A program made the translations under genes and the position numbers. DNA of 38,475 nt from Anaerolineae bacterium. Lineage in GTDB: Bacteria > Chloroflexota > Anaerolineae > Anaerolineales > Villigracilaceae. The DNA is taken from positions 1 through 38,475 of the forward strand of contig JAFLCE010000033.1 of the NCBI GenBank assembly GCA_017303655.1, given 5' to 3'. The notes below the pieces were generated by a model, which saw only the letters and a program-made list of their open reading frames with translations, was not told where the DNA came from and searched no databases. Shown here piece after piece: positions 24,197 through 32,400 of this stretch; the first letter of the stretch is position 1, and every line of letters starts with the position of its first letter.

Positions 24197-25228
24197 TTAG
24201 ATTTTCAAAACTTTCATTGCATTCTCGCTATAAATTTTTTTCAGCACATCATCAGGTAGATATAAGCCGTAGGCATAGAAGCGCCCTTGCCCGGGGACTT
24301 CGCTGGTGTTGTAGTTGAAATACTCATCGTCTGTTTCGAGTAGGCGATAGCTCAAACGATAGGCATCAAGGTCAGGACTCATATCTGAGCCATAAAGAAT
24401 GCGATCTTGATATTGAATAAAGAAACGACGGGAGGTGTAAGGCTGGCGTCCGATCTCGCCGAAGCGGGCGGATGTGTCGATGTAATAGTTCGGGCAATCA
24501 TCAAGCATCTGCCCGACCCAGCCGAGATTCTCGCCATAGCAGCCCATGTGTGCGCCGATAAAAGTCGTTGATGCGTGACGCTTAACCAGATTCTTAAAGC
24601 TATTCATGATGTGCATAAACGATGGAAACGGCGGACTGGTGAATGCCCAATCGGGATGTTCGCCGATCTCTTCCCAACGTTCGTTAGTTTCATCAATAGG
24701 GTCGAAGAATGCGACAGGGTCAGCAACGTGAATCAAAACGGGAAAGCCAAGTTCACCCGCCGTTTCCCAAATGGGGGAGAGACGCGCATCATCTACATCT
24801 ACCAGTTTGCCTTGATTGTCTTTGACATGTAACCCGAGCGGCTTCCAGATCTTGAGCCCCTGTGCGCCGCGTTCCTTTTGGATGTGTAACCGCTTCGCAG
24901 CCCAGTCTGGAAATTGATTCCCCAGCTCCTGCCATTTCCCCCAATCTACACCACCAAAGACTTGGAATCGCTCAGGTGCGCCTTCTTTGAAATGTTTGAG
25001 ATGCGCATCGAGAATATCTTCGCCCCAGCCACCATCCAAATCCACATAATGAGTGATGTCAGCTTCATCGAGTAAGTCGAGCAATTCACTCAACGGCTTT
25101 TTATCCCAGCCGCCGCCAAAGGGTTCGCCAAGGTGATCGTGCGCGTCAATAACAGGGAACTTTGGTTTGTTTACCAATGTAGTTTTCGTAACAAGCTTTG
25201 ACTTCGGACGAAAATCTTTGAGAAGCAT
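24197..25228 (-). CDS. Amidohydrolase-2 family protein (TIM-barrel, metal-dependent)
   Basis: A cytoplasmic protein of 343 aa. PVIDAHDHLGEPFGGG (about 25-40) supplies the HxH-like metal site at the end of strand 1. LGFPVLIHVADPVAF supplies a later His, FIGAHMGCYGENLGWV another, and RILYGSDMSPD the final Asp, matching the Amidohydro_2 pattern. This family covers decarboxylases, lactonases and hydrolases rather than the NagA/AgaA deacetylases. Its role in the pathway is open: deacetylation of an amino sugar, or hydrolysis of a lactone. GGAGAG lies before the ATG. It is two bases upstream of the SIS-domain gene. Confidence 0.85.
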   Translation of the reverse strand: MLLKDFRPKSKLVTKTTLVNKPKFPVIDAHDHLGEPFGGGWDKKPLSELLDLLDEADITHYVDLDGGWGEDILDAHLKHFKEGAPERFQVFGGVDWGKWQELGNQFPDWAAKRLHIQKERGAQGLKIWKPLGLHVKDNQGKLVDVDDARLSPIWETAGELGFPVLIHVADPVAFFDPIDETNERWEEIGEHPDWAFTSPPFPSFMHIMNSFKNLVKRHASTTFIGAHMGCYGENLGWVGQMLDDCPNYYIDTSARFGEIGRQPYTSRRFFIQYQDRILYGSDMSPDLDAYRLSYRLLETDDEYFNYNTSEVPGQGRFYAYGLYLPDDVLKKIYSENAMKVLKI

Positions 25229-25242
25229 AACTCTCCAAATTT

Positions 25243-25260
25243 GTCACGCGACAACGTGAC
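25243..25260. repeat. Small inverted repeat after the regulator stop
   Basis: GTCACG (25243-25248) and CGTGAC (25255-25260) form a 6-bp inverted repeat with a 6-base loop in the 32-base gap between the DeoR-type gene and the amidohydrolase gene. No T-run follows, so its role is uncertain. Confidence 0.45.
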
Positions 25261-26034
25261 TTATGAAATAACGACTTCGATGCCGAGCTTTTTCAAGGAC
25301 TGGAGGAATTTCTTTTCTGCGTTTGAGTCTGTTACAAAAACATGCATGGTCTTCAATGACGCCAACAGGGCAGTGGCGACACGATTGATCTTGGTATGAT
25401 CGGCTACGATGATGACCGTCCGCCCGATCTTTAAGATGGCACGGTCGGTGAGGGTTTCAGGCAGGTAATCGTTGGTCAGACCGTGTTCGAGGCTGATGCC
25501 GCGTGTGCCCATGATGACTTTGTCCACGTGAAGTTCTGCCAGCGCCTGCTCAGTGATGTGACCGATGAACGAAAGTTCGCTCTCGCGCAATTGTCCACCC
25601 AATGAGACAACGGTGATGTCTTTTAGCCCTGCGAGCGCATTCAACACAGGTAGGGAATTGGTGATGACGGTGAGATTTTTGCGATCTCGTAAATGCCTTG
25701 CAACTTCAAGCACAGTTGTCCCTGAGCCCAGGAAAACGGTTTCGCCATCAGCGACCAATTCTGCGGCGGCGCGCCCAATGCTGGATTTTTCATCCACTTG
25801 TTCACCTTCACGCTGTAGGATGGGTAACTCTGGTGGCGCCTGTTCCGCAGCGATCACGCCGCCGTGTACGCGTTGAGCTTTGCCTTGCGAGGCGAGTGTT
25901 TCCAGGTCGCGCCTTGCAGTGGCTTCGCTGATCGAGAATTGCTCCACGATCTCAGAGACGCTCAAGCGTCCCTGTTTGCTAAGCATGGAAAGGATCTGTT
26001 TTTGCCGTTCGGGGGTGGGTGTGAAATCAGTCAT
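25261..26034 (-). CDS. DeoR/GlpR-family transcriptional repressor
   Basis: A 257-aa regulator. The N-terminal winged helix is RQKQILSMLSKQGRLSVSEI, then VEQFSISEATARRDLETLAS and AQRVHGGV (residues 9-61), the DeoR-family signature. The C-terminal DeoRC domain is a sugar-phosphate sensor (IGRAAAELVADGETVFLGSG, then TTVLEVARHL, MGTRGISLEHGLTN). By context its inducer is a phosphorylated intermediate such as galactosamine-6-P or tagatose-6-P, as in AgaR. It is the first gene of the 13-gene minus-strand run, and its promoter is overlaid by direct repeats, so it likely represses itself and the operon. Confidence 0.93.
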   Translation of the reverse strand: MTDFTPTPERQKQILSMLSKQGRLSVSEIVEQFSISEATARRDLETLASQGKAQRVHGGVIAAEQAPPELPILQREGEQVDEKSSIGRAAAELVADGETVFLGSGTTVLEVARHLRDRKNLTVITNSLPVLNALAGLKDITVVSLGGQLRESELSFIGHITEQALAELHVDKVIMGTRGISLEHGLTNDYLPETLTDRAILKIGRTVIIVADHTKINRVATALLASLKTMHVFVTDSNAEKKFLQSLKKLGIEVVIS

Positions 26035-26088
26035 AATCGCTCAATAATCAATCATAAACAATCATAGCAGGTTTTGGAGAATTTTCAA
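26028..26088 (-). promoter_or_regulatory. Operon promoter with phased CAATCATA repeats
   Basis: On the minus strand a -35 TTGAAA (26083-26088) and -10 TATGAT (26061-26066) are 16 bases apart. The 8-base direct repeat CAATCATA (plus-strand reading) occurs at 26059-26066, over the -10, and at 26049-26056. A close version, CAGTCATA, is at 26028-26035 and covers the start codon. Spacings of 10 and 21 bases put them on one face of the helix, as for a DeoR-type operator. Confidence 0.65.
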
Positions 26089-26106
26089 GAGGGAAATTAA
26101 AAAGAA

Positions 26107-26128
26107 AAGATATCCGAAAGGACATCTT
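26107..26128 (-). terminator. Intrinsic terminator after the comM/yifB remnant
   Basis: On the minus strand AAGATGTCC-TTTC-GGATATCTT (8 of 9 pairs) is followed by TTCTTTTTAAT. It probably belonged to the gene whose decayed end lies at 26146-26343, and now also separates that region from the catabolic operon. Confidence 0.7.
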
Positions 26129-26145
26129 CCCAAAATCCCTTTCTA

Positions 26146-26343
26146 TTACCTCATTAGCCACTTCGGACGATATTGCAGTGCCTCCAGCAAATGAGCACGC
26201 GCTTGCGAATCAACACTCTGGTTTCGCCGAGTTGTCGCTGAGTTTTTCGTAATCGACTCTGGGGACTTCGATGTGGAGGTGGAGGTGCATGTGCAGGCTG
26301 TTTGAGAATCTCCAAAAAATCCGCATGGCAGGGGTTTATGGCT
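26146..26343 (-). pseudogene. comM: Decayed 3' part of a comM/yifB (Mg-chelatase-like AAA ATPase) gene
   Basis: Minus-strand frames carry three separate pieces of the YifB/ComM C-terminal region in the correct order. First comes PLPCGFFGDSQTACTC (family: NPCPCGYFGDP..CTCS). Then, in another frame, HLHIEVPRVDYEKLSDN (family: DRIDIHIEVPRVPYEKLS), ending at a TGA. Back in the first frame, ARAHLLEALQYRPKW (family: HLAEALQYRP) runs to the stop. The parts between them are missing, so at least two deletions and a frameshift have occurred, and nothing of the ATPase core upstream remains. Full-length ComM is a helicase used in natural transformation. The rest of the 420-base interval (26035-26454) contains only the promoter and the two terminators listed. 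Confidence 0.8.
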
Positions 26344-26371
26344 GAGGTAAGAGCACACCCTAATTATGTTT

Positions 26372-26409
26372 AAAAAAAAACACTCCCTGGCTTTCAAAGC
26401 CAGGGAGTG
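26372..26409 (-). terminator. Strong intrinsic terminator of the DUF35 gene
   Basis: CACTCCCTGGCTTT (26381-26394) is the exact complement of 26396-26409, a 14-bp near-perfect palindrome around one base. On the minus strand it is followed by nine T (26372-26380). It lies 45 bases after the stop of the DUF35 gene. Confidence 0.92.
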
Positions 26410-26454
26410 GAGAAATTTATTTTTGTTTTTGATGCTTCATCCTATATTTGGAGA

Positions 26455-26865
26455 TTATGTTGTGGTATGTAGGGAAGTAGGTCTGAACTTATACCCATAC
26501 ACAATCAACCCGCGTTCGTCACCATCATTCCTCATCTTGCGGGTGACCATTTCCACGGGCATGCCGATCTGAACTTCAGAGTTATCCACGTCGGTTAATT
26601 GAGCCGTGAGCATGGGACCCTCTTCAAGTTTGACCAGCGCCACAGTGTAGGGGACATTCGCTTCATAGCCAGCAGGGGCTTCATAAATAGTGGTGTAGGA
26701 ATACACTTCACCTTTGCCGCTAAATGCGAATGTGTCTTTGGCTTCGTCGCCGCAGTTCGGGCAGACATCGCGCGGGGGGAAGATCTTATGGTCGCAGTGC
26801 GGACAGACCTCGCCGACGAGACCGTATCGTTGCTTTTTGAGACGCCAGTGTCTAGGGATTTCCAT
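26455..26865 (-). CDS. Zn-ribbon/OB-fold protein of the DUF35 (ChsH2-like) family
   Basis: A 136-aa cytoplasmic protein. The N-terminal rubredoxin-like zinc ribbon has Cys21, Cys24, Cys35 and Cys38 (CPHC..CPNC), followed by an OB-fold with GKGEVYSYTTIYEAPAGYEA and VPYTVALVKLEEGPMLTAQL. Such proteins normally accompany a thiolase-like or HMG-CoA synthase-like gene and bind acyl-CoA or its enzyme. No such partner is within this window, so it is an orphan here. The gene reads away from the glycosyltransferase gene; a strong terminator follows. Confidence 0.92.
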   Translation of the reverse strand: MEIPRHWRLKKQRYGLVGEVCPHCDHKIFPPRDVCPNCGDEAKDTFAFSGKGEVYSYTTIYEAPAGYEANVPYTVALVKLEEGPMLTAQLTDVDNSEVQIGMPVEMVTRKMRNDGDERGLIVYGYKFRPTSLHTTT

Positions 26866-27050
26866 GAGTGCTGTTCCTTTCTTTGACTGTAATTCTACGC
26901 AGGCAAACTCTCAAAGACTCTCAGAGTTCTCTCTTTGCGCGTAGCCAGATTGACGGATTTGAAAGTTTGAAAATCGAACATGCGAGAACGATTTCGACCA
27001 AGCCATGCAATCACTATCGTCCATGGTCTGTTGTCCATCGTCCAGATGCT

Positions 27051-27056
27051 ATAATC
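27051..27056 (+). promoter_or_regulatory. -10 box before the glycosyltransferase (leaderless candidate)
   Basis: TATAAT with only 9 bases to the ATG at 27066 and no Shine-Dalgarno between (CCTTCCTCGC). The expected transcription start falls within about three bases of the start codon. Confidence 0.5.
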
Positions 27057-27065
27057 CTTCCTCGC

Positions 27066-28286
27066 ATGAAGATATTACTCATCAACCAAGTTTTTGTTTC
27101 ACCCGAAGAGCCGGGACATACACGCCACTTTGAGATGGGGAAGTACCTCAAACAGCGTGGACATGAACTGGTCATCGTTGCCAGTGACCTGAATTATCAG
27201 ACCGGTCAACGCACAGTTGAGCGCCGCGGACTCTATGCCGAGCAGACCTTCGACGGTGTGCGCGTGTTACGTTCGTATATTTACCCCGCTATCCATCGCA
27301 GTTATTTTTGGCGCATCATCGCCTTTTTTAGTTTTATGTTCTCTTCTATTCTGACGTCGCTACGCGTCAAAGACGTGGACCTCGTGCTGGGCACCACGCC
27401 TCCGATCTTTCAAGCTGTTTCGGCGTGGGTTGTCGCTGTTTTGCGCTGCAAGCCCTTTTTACTTGAAGTGCGTGACCTGTGGCCTGAGTTCGGTATCAGT
27501 ATGGGTGTGTTGAAGAATCCAATCATCATTGCGCTCTCACGCTGGCTTGAAAACTTTTTGTATAAACGCGCTGATCATATATTGGTGAATTCGCCTGCTT
27601 ACCGTGAGTATATGCTTGCCAAAGGTGTGCCCGAAACCAAAGTGACCTACATCGCTTACGGCACAGATATAGATATGTTCAATCCGTCCATTGATGGTTC
27701 GTCTGTTCGCAGAGAACTCAAGGTCGAAGATAAATTTGTGGTCTTGTATGCTGGGGCGTTAGGGCAGGCGAATGATATTGATACTTTGCTGCGTGCGGCG
27801 GAACGATTGAAGAAAGAAGAAAGAATCCGTTTTGTGCTTTTTGGGGATGGCAAAGAAAGAGCGCGCCTCGAAGCCGAAGCAAAAAATAAAAATCTAACTA
27901 ATATAATCTTCGCGGGCACGCGCCCTAAAAAAGATATGCCGCTTATCGTCGCTTCAGCAGATGCCTGTCTCGCTATCCTGCAAGATATTCCCGCCTTCCG
28001 CACTACATACCCGAATAAGGTCTTTGACTACATGGCGGCGGGACGTGCCAGCATCATCGTCATTGACGGTATCACGCGCGAGTTGATCGAGTCGTCACAT
28101 GGCGGTGTGTATGTGAAACCTGCCGACGATGCCATGCTCGCACAAAAAATTCTTGAGCTCTCACAGAACCCCGTACAAGTCAAAACGATGGGTGCGAACG
28201 CCCGTAAGTATCTTGTGAAAAATTTGGATCGCCGCGATAAATTGAATGAAACGCTTGTATTGCTTGAGAAGTTGGTAAACGCATGA
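27066..28286 (+). CDS. Glycosyltransferase family 4 (WbuB-like)
   Basis: A GT-B fold glycosyltransferase of 406 aa from the ATG at 27066. The frame is open from 26868, but the extra 66 codons are non-conserved and lie upstream of the TATAAT box. The N-terminal domain has KILLINQVFVSPEEPGHTRH and the WbuB-type LLEVRDLWPEFGISMGVL; the C-terminal donor domain has FVVLYAGALGQANDIDTLL, FVLFGDGKERARLE and AYPNKVFDYMAAGRASI-like ending (TTYPNKVFDYMAAGR), with the nucleotide-sugar-binding E replaced by D-Y-M. It is likely to act in cell-surface polysaccharide or glycolipid assembly. Its stop overlaps the next start (ATGA). Confidence 0.92.
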   Translation: MKILLINQVFVSPEEPGHTRHFEMGKYLKQRGHELVIVASDLNYQTGQRTVERRGLYAEQTFDGVRVLRSYIYPAIHRSYFWRIIAFFSFMFSSILTSLRVKDVDLVLGTTPPIFQAVSAWVVAVLRCKPFLLEVRDLWPEFGISMGVLKNPIIIALSRWLENFLYKRADHILVNSPAYREYMLAKGVPETKVTYIAYGTDIDMFNPSIDGSSVRRELKVEDKFVVLYAGALGQANDIDTLLRAAERLKKEERIRFVLFGDGKERARLEAEAKNKNLTNIIFAGTRPKKDMPLIVASADACLAILQDIPAFRTTYPNKVFDYMAAGRASIIVIDGITRELIESSHGGVYVKPADDAMLAQKILELSQNPVQVKTMGANARKYLVKNLDRRDKLNETLVLLEKLVNA

Positions 28287-29140
28287 AAGTACTCGTCACA
28301 GGCGCTACAGGATTTACCGGCTCACGCGTCGTCCCTCTTCTTTTAAATAGCGGATACCAAGTCCGTTGTTTGACTCGCGCTACAAGCGACCGCTCGCCTC
28401 TTTCCGCGCTGACAGTGGAGTGGGCGGCGGGAGATTTATCCAACGCTGAAACATTGACAGCCGCCCTGCGCGGCGTGGATGCTCTTGTCAACATCGCATC
28501 ACTCGGCTTCGGGCACGCAGAATCAATTGTCAGGGTGGTAAAAGAGGCGGGCGTGAAGCGCGGAATTTTCATCAGCACCACCGCCATCTTCACCCAGTTG
28601 AACGCAGGCAGTAAATCCATTCGTCTCGCCGCCGAAGAAGCCATCCAAGCCAACGGATTGGATTACACCATCCTGCGCCCGACGATGATCTACGGCAGTG
28701 AACGCGACCGCAATATGTGGCGATTGATTCGTTTGCTGAAAATCACACCTATCATGCCCATATTCGGGGACGGTGAGTCTTTGCAACAGCCCATCTTTGT
28801 GGATGATGTTGCTCAAGCCGTAGTGCTTGCTTTGAAAACGGACGCGACTATCGGCAAGAGTTACAACATCGCAGGTAAAGACCCACTCACCTATAACCAG
28901 GTCATTGATACGGTTTCAATGGCGCTTGGTAAACGTGTCTGGAAACTTCATTTGCCCTACATGCCTATTGTTCGTGCCTTGCAATTCACCGAGCGGATGC
29001 GCTTGCCTTTGCCCATCAAAGCCGAACAAGTCCTGAGATTAAATGAGAACAAAGCATTCTCGTACGAAGACGCTCAGAAAGATTTTGGTTTTAGCCCGCG
29101 CAGTTTTGAGGAAGGGATTCGAGCTGAACGAAAAGGCTAG
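28283..29140 (+). CDS. NAD(P)-dependent epimerase/dehydratase (extended/atypical SDR)
   Basis: A 285-aa Rossmann-fold protein. VLVTGATGFTGSRVVPLLL (residues 3-21) is the nucleotide-binding TGxxGxxG site, then AAGDLSNAETL, VDALVNIAS, FISTTAIFTQLNAG, LDYTILRPTMIYGSERDRN and QQPIFVDDVAQAV, the pattern of NAD-dependent epimerase or NmrA-like atypical SDRs. The usual YxxxK catalytic pair is not obvious at the STTAIFTQ position, so it may be a binding or redox-sensing variant. It is translationally coupled to the glycosyltransferase by an ATGA overlap, suggesting a shared sugar-modification job. Confidence 0.88.
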   Translation: MKVLVTGATGFTGSRVVPLLLNSGYQVRCLTRATSDRSPLSALTVEWAAGDLSNAETLTAALRGVDALVNIASLGFGHAESIVRVVKEAGVKRGIFISTTAIFTQLNAGSKSIRLAAEEAIQANGLDYTILRPTMIYGSERDRNMWRLIRLLKITPIMPIFGDGESLQQPIFVDDVAQAVVLALKTDATIGKSYNIAGKDPLTYNQVIDTVSMALGKRVWKLHLPYMPIVRALQFTERMRLPLPIKAEQVLRLNENKAFSYEDAQKDFGFSPRSFEEGIRAERKG

Positions 29141-29427
29141 CAAGATTTTTGGGGGAATAAAAACTGAACGAATATTTTTTGTAAAAAGCAACCCAAGTTT
29201 GTCCAATTTTTTCAATAGAGAAACCAGTTAAACCTTTGGTAGGGATTTCCCCCATTTTCATGATACTTCGTGTAACAGATAATATGAATGGTTGAGCCGT
29301 CCAACGAAGGTTGGGCTTCGTCTATACCCCATTAAGCGGATGAAGAATATCATGACTATTAGGGAACTATTGTAGTGGTCATAAAGAGGGTATGAATGGA
29401 TAATAGTTTCATAAGCCGGAGGCATTT
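29141..29427 (+). promoter_or_regulatory. 287-base leader/promoter region of the hybrid kinase gene
   Basis: There is no gene here. It holds a small CCAAC-GAAG-GTTGG hairpin (about 29309-29322), AT-rich promoter-like stretches (GATAATATGAAT near 29278-29289 and TGGATAATAG near 29398-29407) and a GGAGG ribosome-binding site just before the ATG at 29428. No known riboswitch was recognised. Confidence 0.4.
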
Positions 29428-32400
29428 ATGCCAAAAAATAAAACCAAAGCGGAAATCCTGATCGAGCTGGAACAGGCGCATAAACGGATCGCTGAACTGG
29501 AATCGAGCGAAAACGAGAAGCGGCTTCGCTCCATGTTGGAGATCAGTCAGGTGATGTCGGCGTCGCTTGAAATGGATATCGTTCTACAAAAGATCATTGA
29601 AAATGCCGCGGGTCTGTTGCAATTGGAGAGCGGCGCCATCTACACATTGGTAGGGGATGAATTATTTTTGGAAGCCACAACCCCGCCGTTGCCGCCCAGT
29701 TTTCCGGATGAGTTACGCCATGCGAATGTAGCAGATCACCCCCATATTCAAGCAGCGATTTCAAACGGTTCAAGCGTAGTTCTTGCGGATTCAACATCTG
29801 CAGAACTTTCCAGCGCCGAAAAATTGGTTGCCGAATCGCGTGGGTTACGATCCATTGTATATGTTCCCCTCATGATCTCAGAGAAGGCGATCGGTGTTTT
29901 TATCGTAGCCTCGGTTAATAGAGTACGGACTTTCAGTGAAGAAGAAATAGCATTGTATTCCGGCTTTTCAGGGCAGGCGGCGCAAACCATAGAGAATGTC
30001 CGCTTGTTTAGATCGGAACATGAGTATGCTGCCGAGCTGGAAGCGCAGATCGCCGAGCGCAAGCAGATGGAGAACAACCTGCGTGAAAGCGAAAGAAAAT
30101 ATCGTGACCTGATCAACGGCATGAATGACGCCGTATGGGTGATCGATATGGATATGCGTTTCTTGGATGTCAACGACGCGGCTGTAACAGCATTGGGATA
30201 CTCGCGGGACGAATTACTTTTCATGAAGGTTTCAGATATCGATTCTGCCATCAAAATCGAACAGATCCAGCAGTTGATCGATAGATTGAGCGAAGAAAAA
30301 CTACAGATATTTGAAACCCGTCACAAGGCGAAGGACGGTCGAGAGATTCCCATAGAGGTCAGCAGTAGTTTGGTCTCGTATATGGGTAGAACGGTCATTA
30401 TGAGCATTGCGCGTGATGTTACTGACCGGAAACAGGCGGAAGAAGAGGCGCGCCTTGCAGAAAGACGTTACCGGGCTTTGATCGAGAATGCCCCAGATGG
30501 GGTTGTGTTGATCGGGATGGATGGTAAGTTTAAGTATGCCAGCCCGGCGATTAAAAAGATGTTTGGTTATGAGCAGCATGAAGCAAGTGCAAGTGATCCA
30601 TATTCTTTGACACACCCCGATGATCTTCAAGAAATGGTTAATGAGTTGGCGGCGTTGATCGAAGACCCGTCACGGGTGTCTACTCTACAATATCGTTTTA
30701 AACATAAGAATGGCGAGTGGCGCTGGGTCGAAAGTATCTTCAGTAATTTATTAATGCAGCCGGGCATTGAGGCGATTATCATCAATGTCCGTGATATTCA
30801 CCAAAGAAAACAGACAGAGGAAGCGTTGGCTCGAAGTCAGGCTTTGCTCAACGAAGCTCAGCGCATCGGGCGCATCGGTTACATGGAATGGCAGAATGGC
30901 AATCTGGCTTTGATCTGTTCGGATGAAGTCTATTCCATCTTGGGACTGCCGCGCGATATGGTGATCACCCAGGAAATCATTGCCAATATGATGGTTCCTG
31001 CTGAACGCGACCATCTCAAAAAAATGGATGCATCCTTCATTCAGCGGCGAATCGATATGGACTATGAATACCGTATCCGCCTGAATGACGGTAGTATGCA
31101 CTGGATTCATCAACGGGGCAAGGTAACCTATAGCGAAGAGGGCATTCCCCTGCGCATGATGGCGATCATACAAGATGTGACCGAGCGGAAACAGTCGGAG
31201 GAAGAACTGCGAGAGAGCCGTCTGCGCACCGAAATGGCATTGAAGGGTGCCAACGCCGCCATGTGGGACTGGAACGTTCTAACTGGCGAAACCATATTCA
31301 ACGAACGCTGGGCGGAAATAATCGGGTATACGCTAAAGGAACTCGAGCCAGTCAACATTAAAACCTGGGCAGATCTGTGCCATCCGGATGACTTCAAGGT
31401 TTCAGAGAATTTACTGAACCGGCACTTTTCGGGCGAAACGGAACATTACCAGTGCGAAGCGCGAATGAAACACAAGAACGGATCGTGGGTCTGGGTGCTC
31501 GATAGCGGCAAAGTAATGGAATGGGAAGAGGCTGGTAAACCTGTCCGCATGGTTGGAACACATCTCGATATCACCCAACAGAAGCGGGAGGAACTCTATA
31601 CCCAGGCACGCTTACGGCTGACAAATTTATCCTATGAAACGCTGGACATGGAGATGCTCATGCGCTCCATGCTCGACGAAGCTGAATCGCTCACCGACAG
31701 TCAGCTTGGTTTCTTCCACTTTGTCGATGACGATCAGAATTCCATCACTCTGCAAGCCTGGTCTACCAATACCCTGAGTACGCTTTGTACAGCCGAAGGT
31801 AAAGGACAGCATTACCCGGTGGAGCAAGCCGGGGTATGGGCGGATGCGATCCGCAGCGGCAAGGCGCACATCTATAATGATTATGCGTCGCTTGTGCATC
31901 GCAAAGGCTTACCAGAAGGTCATGCATCTATCACCAGGCTCATCACGTTGCCAGTCAAACGAAACAACCTTGTCGTAGCGGCACTTGGTATCGGAAATAA
32001 GATGCTGGATTATACCGAGCAAGATCTGGAGATATTGCAGCGTTTTGCCGAAACTGTTTTCGATATCATCATGCGCAAACGGGCGGAAGAAGCGTTGCGC
32101 AAAAACGAAGAACGCCTGCGTACCGTGGCAGACTTCACTTATGACATGGAATTTTGGATGGATGAAAACAAAACCCTCCAGTATATGTCACCATCTTGCA
32201 AACGTATTACGGGATATGAGCGGGAACAGTTCTTGCAAGACCCATCTCTGCTGGAAAGTATCGTTCATCCGGATGACCGCCATGCCTTTGACCAGCACAA
32301 TATGCAGGAGTTTGACCTGCTTGATTCCTCTTCGTTGGATTTCCGCATCCTAACAGCGGCGGGCGAGGTGTGCTGGATCAGTCACACCTGCCAGGCTGTA

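Noticed and set aside
26868-27065. 66-residue N-terminal extension of the glycosyltransferase
   Set aside because: The extension lies before a TATAAT box and the family normally starts at the KILLINQ strand.
29300-29330. Cyclic di-GMP riboswitch upstream of the hybrid kinase
   Set aside because: A CCAAC-GAAG-GTTGG hairpin is present but the conserved GEMM sequence blocks are missing.
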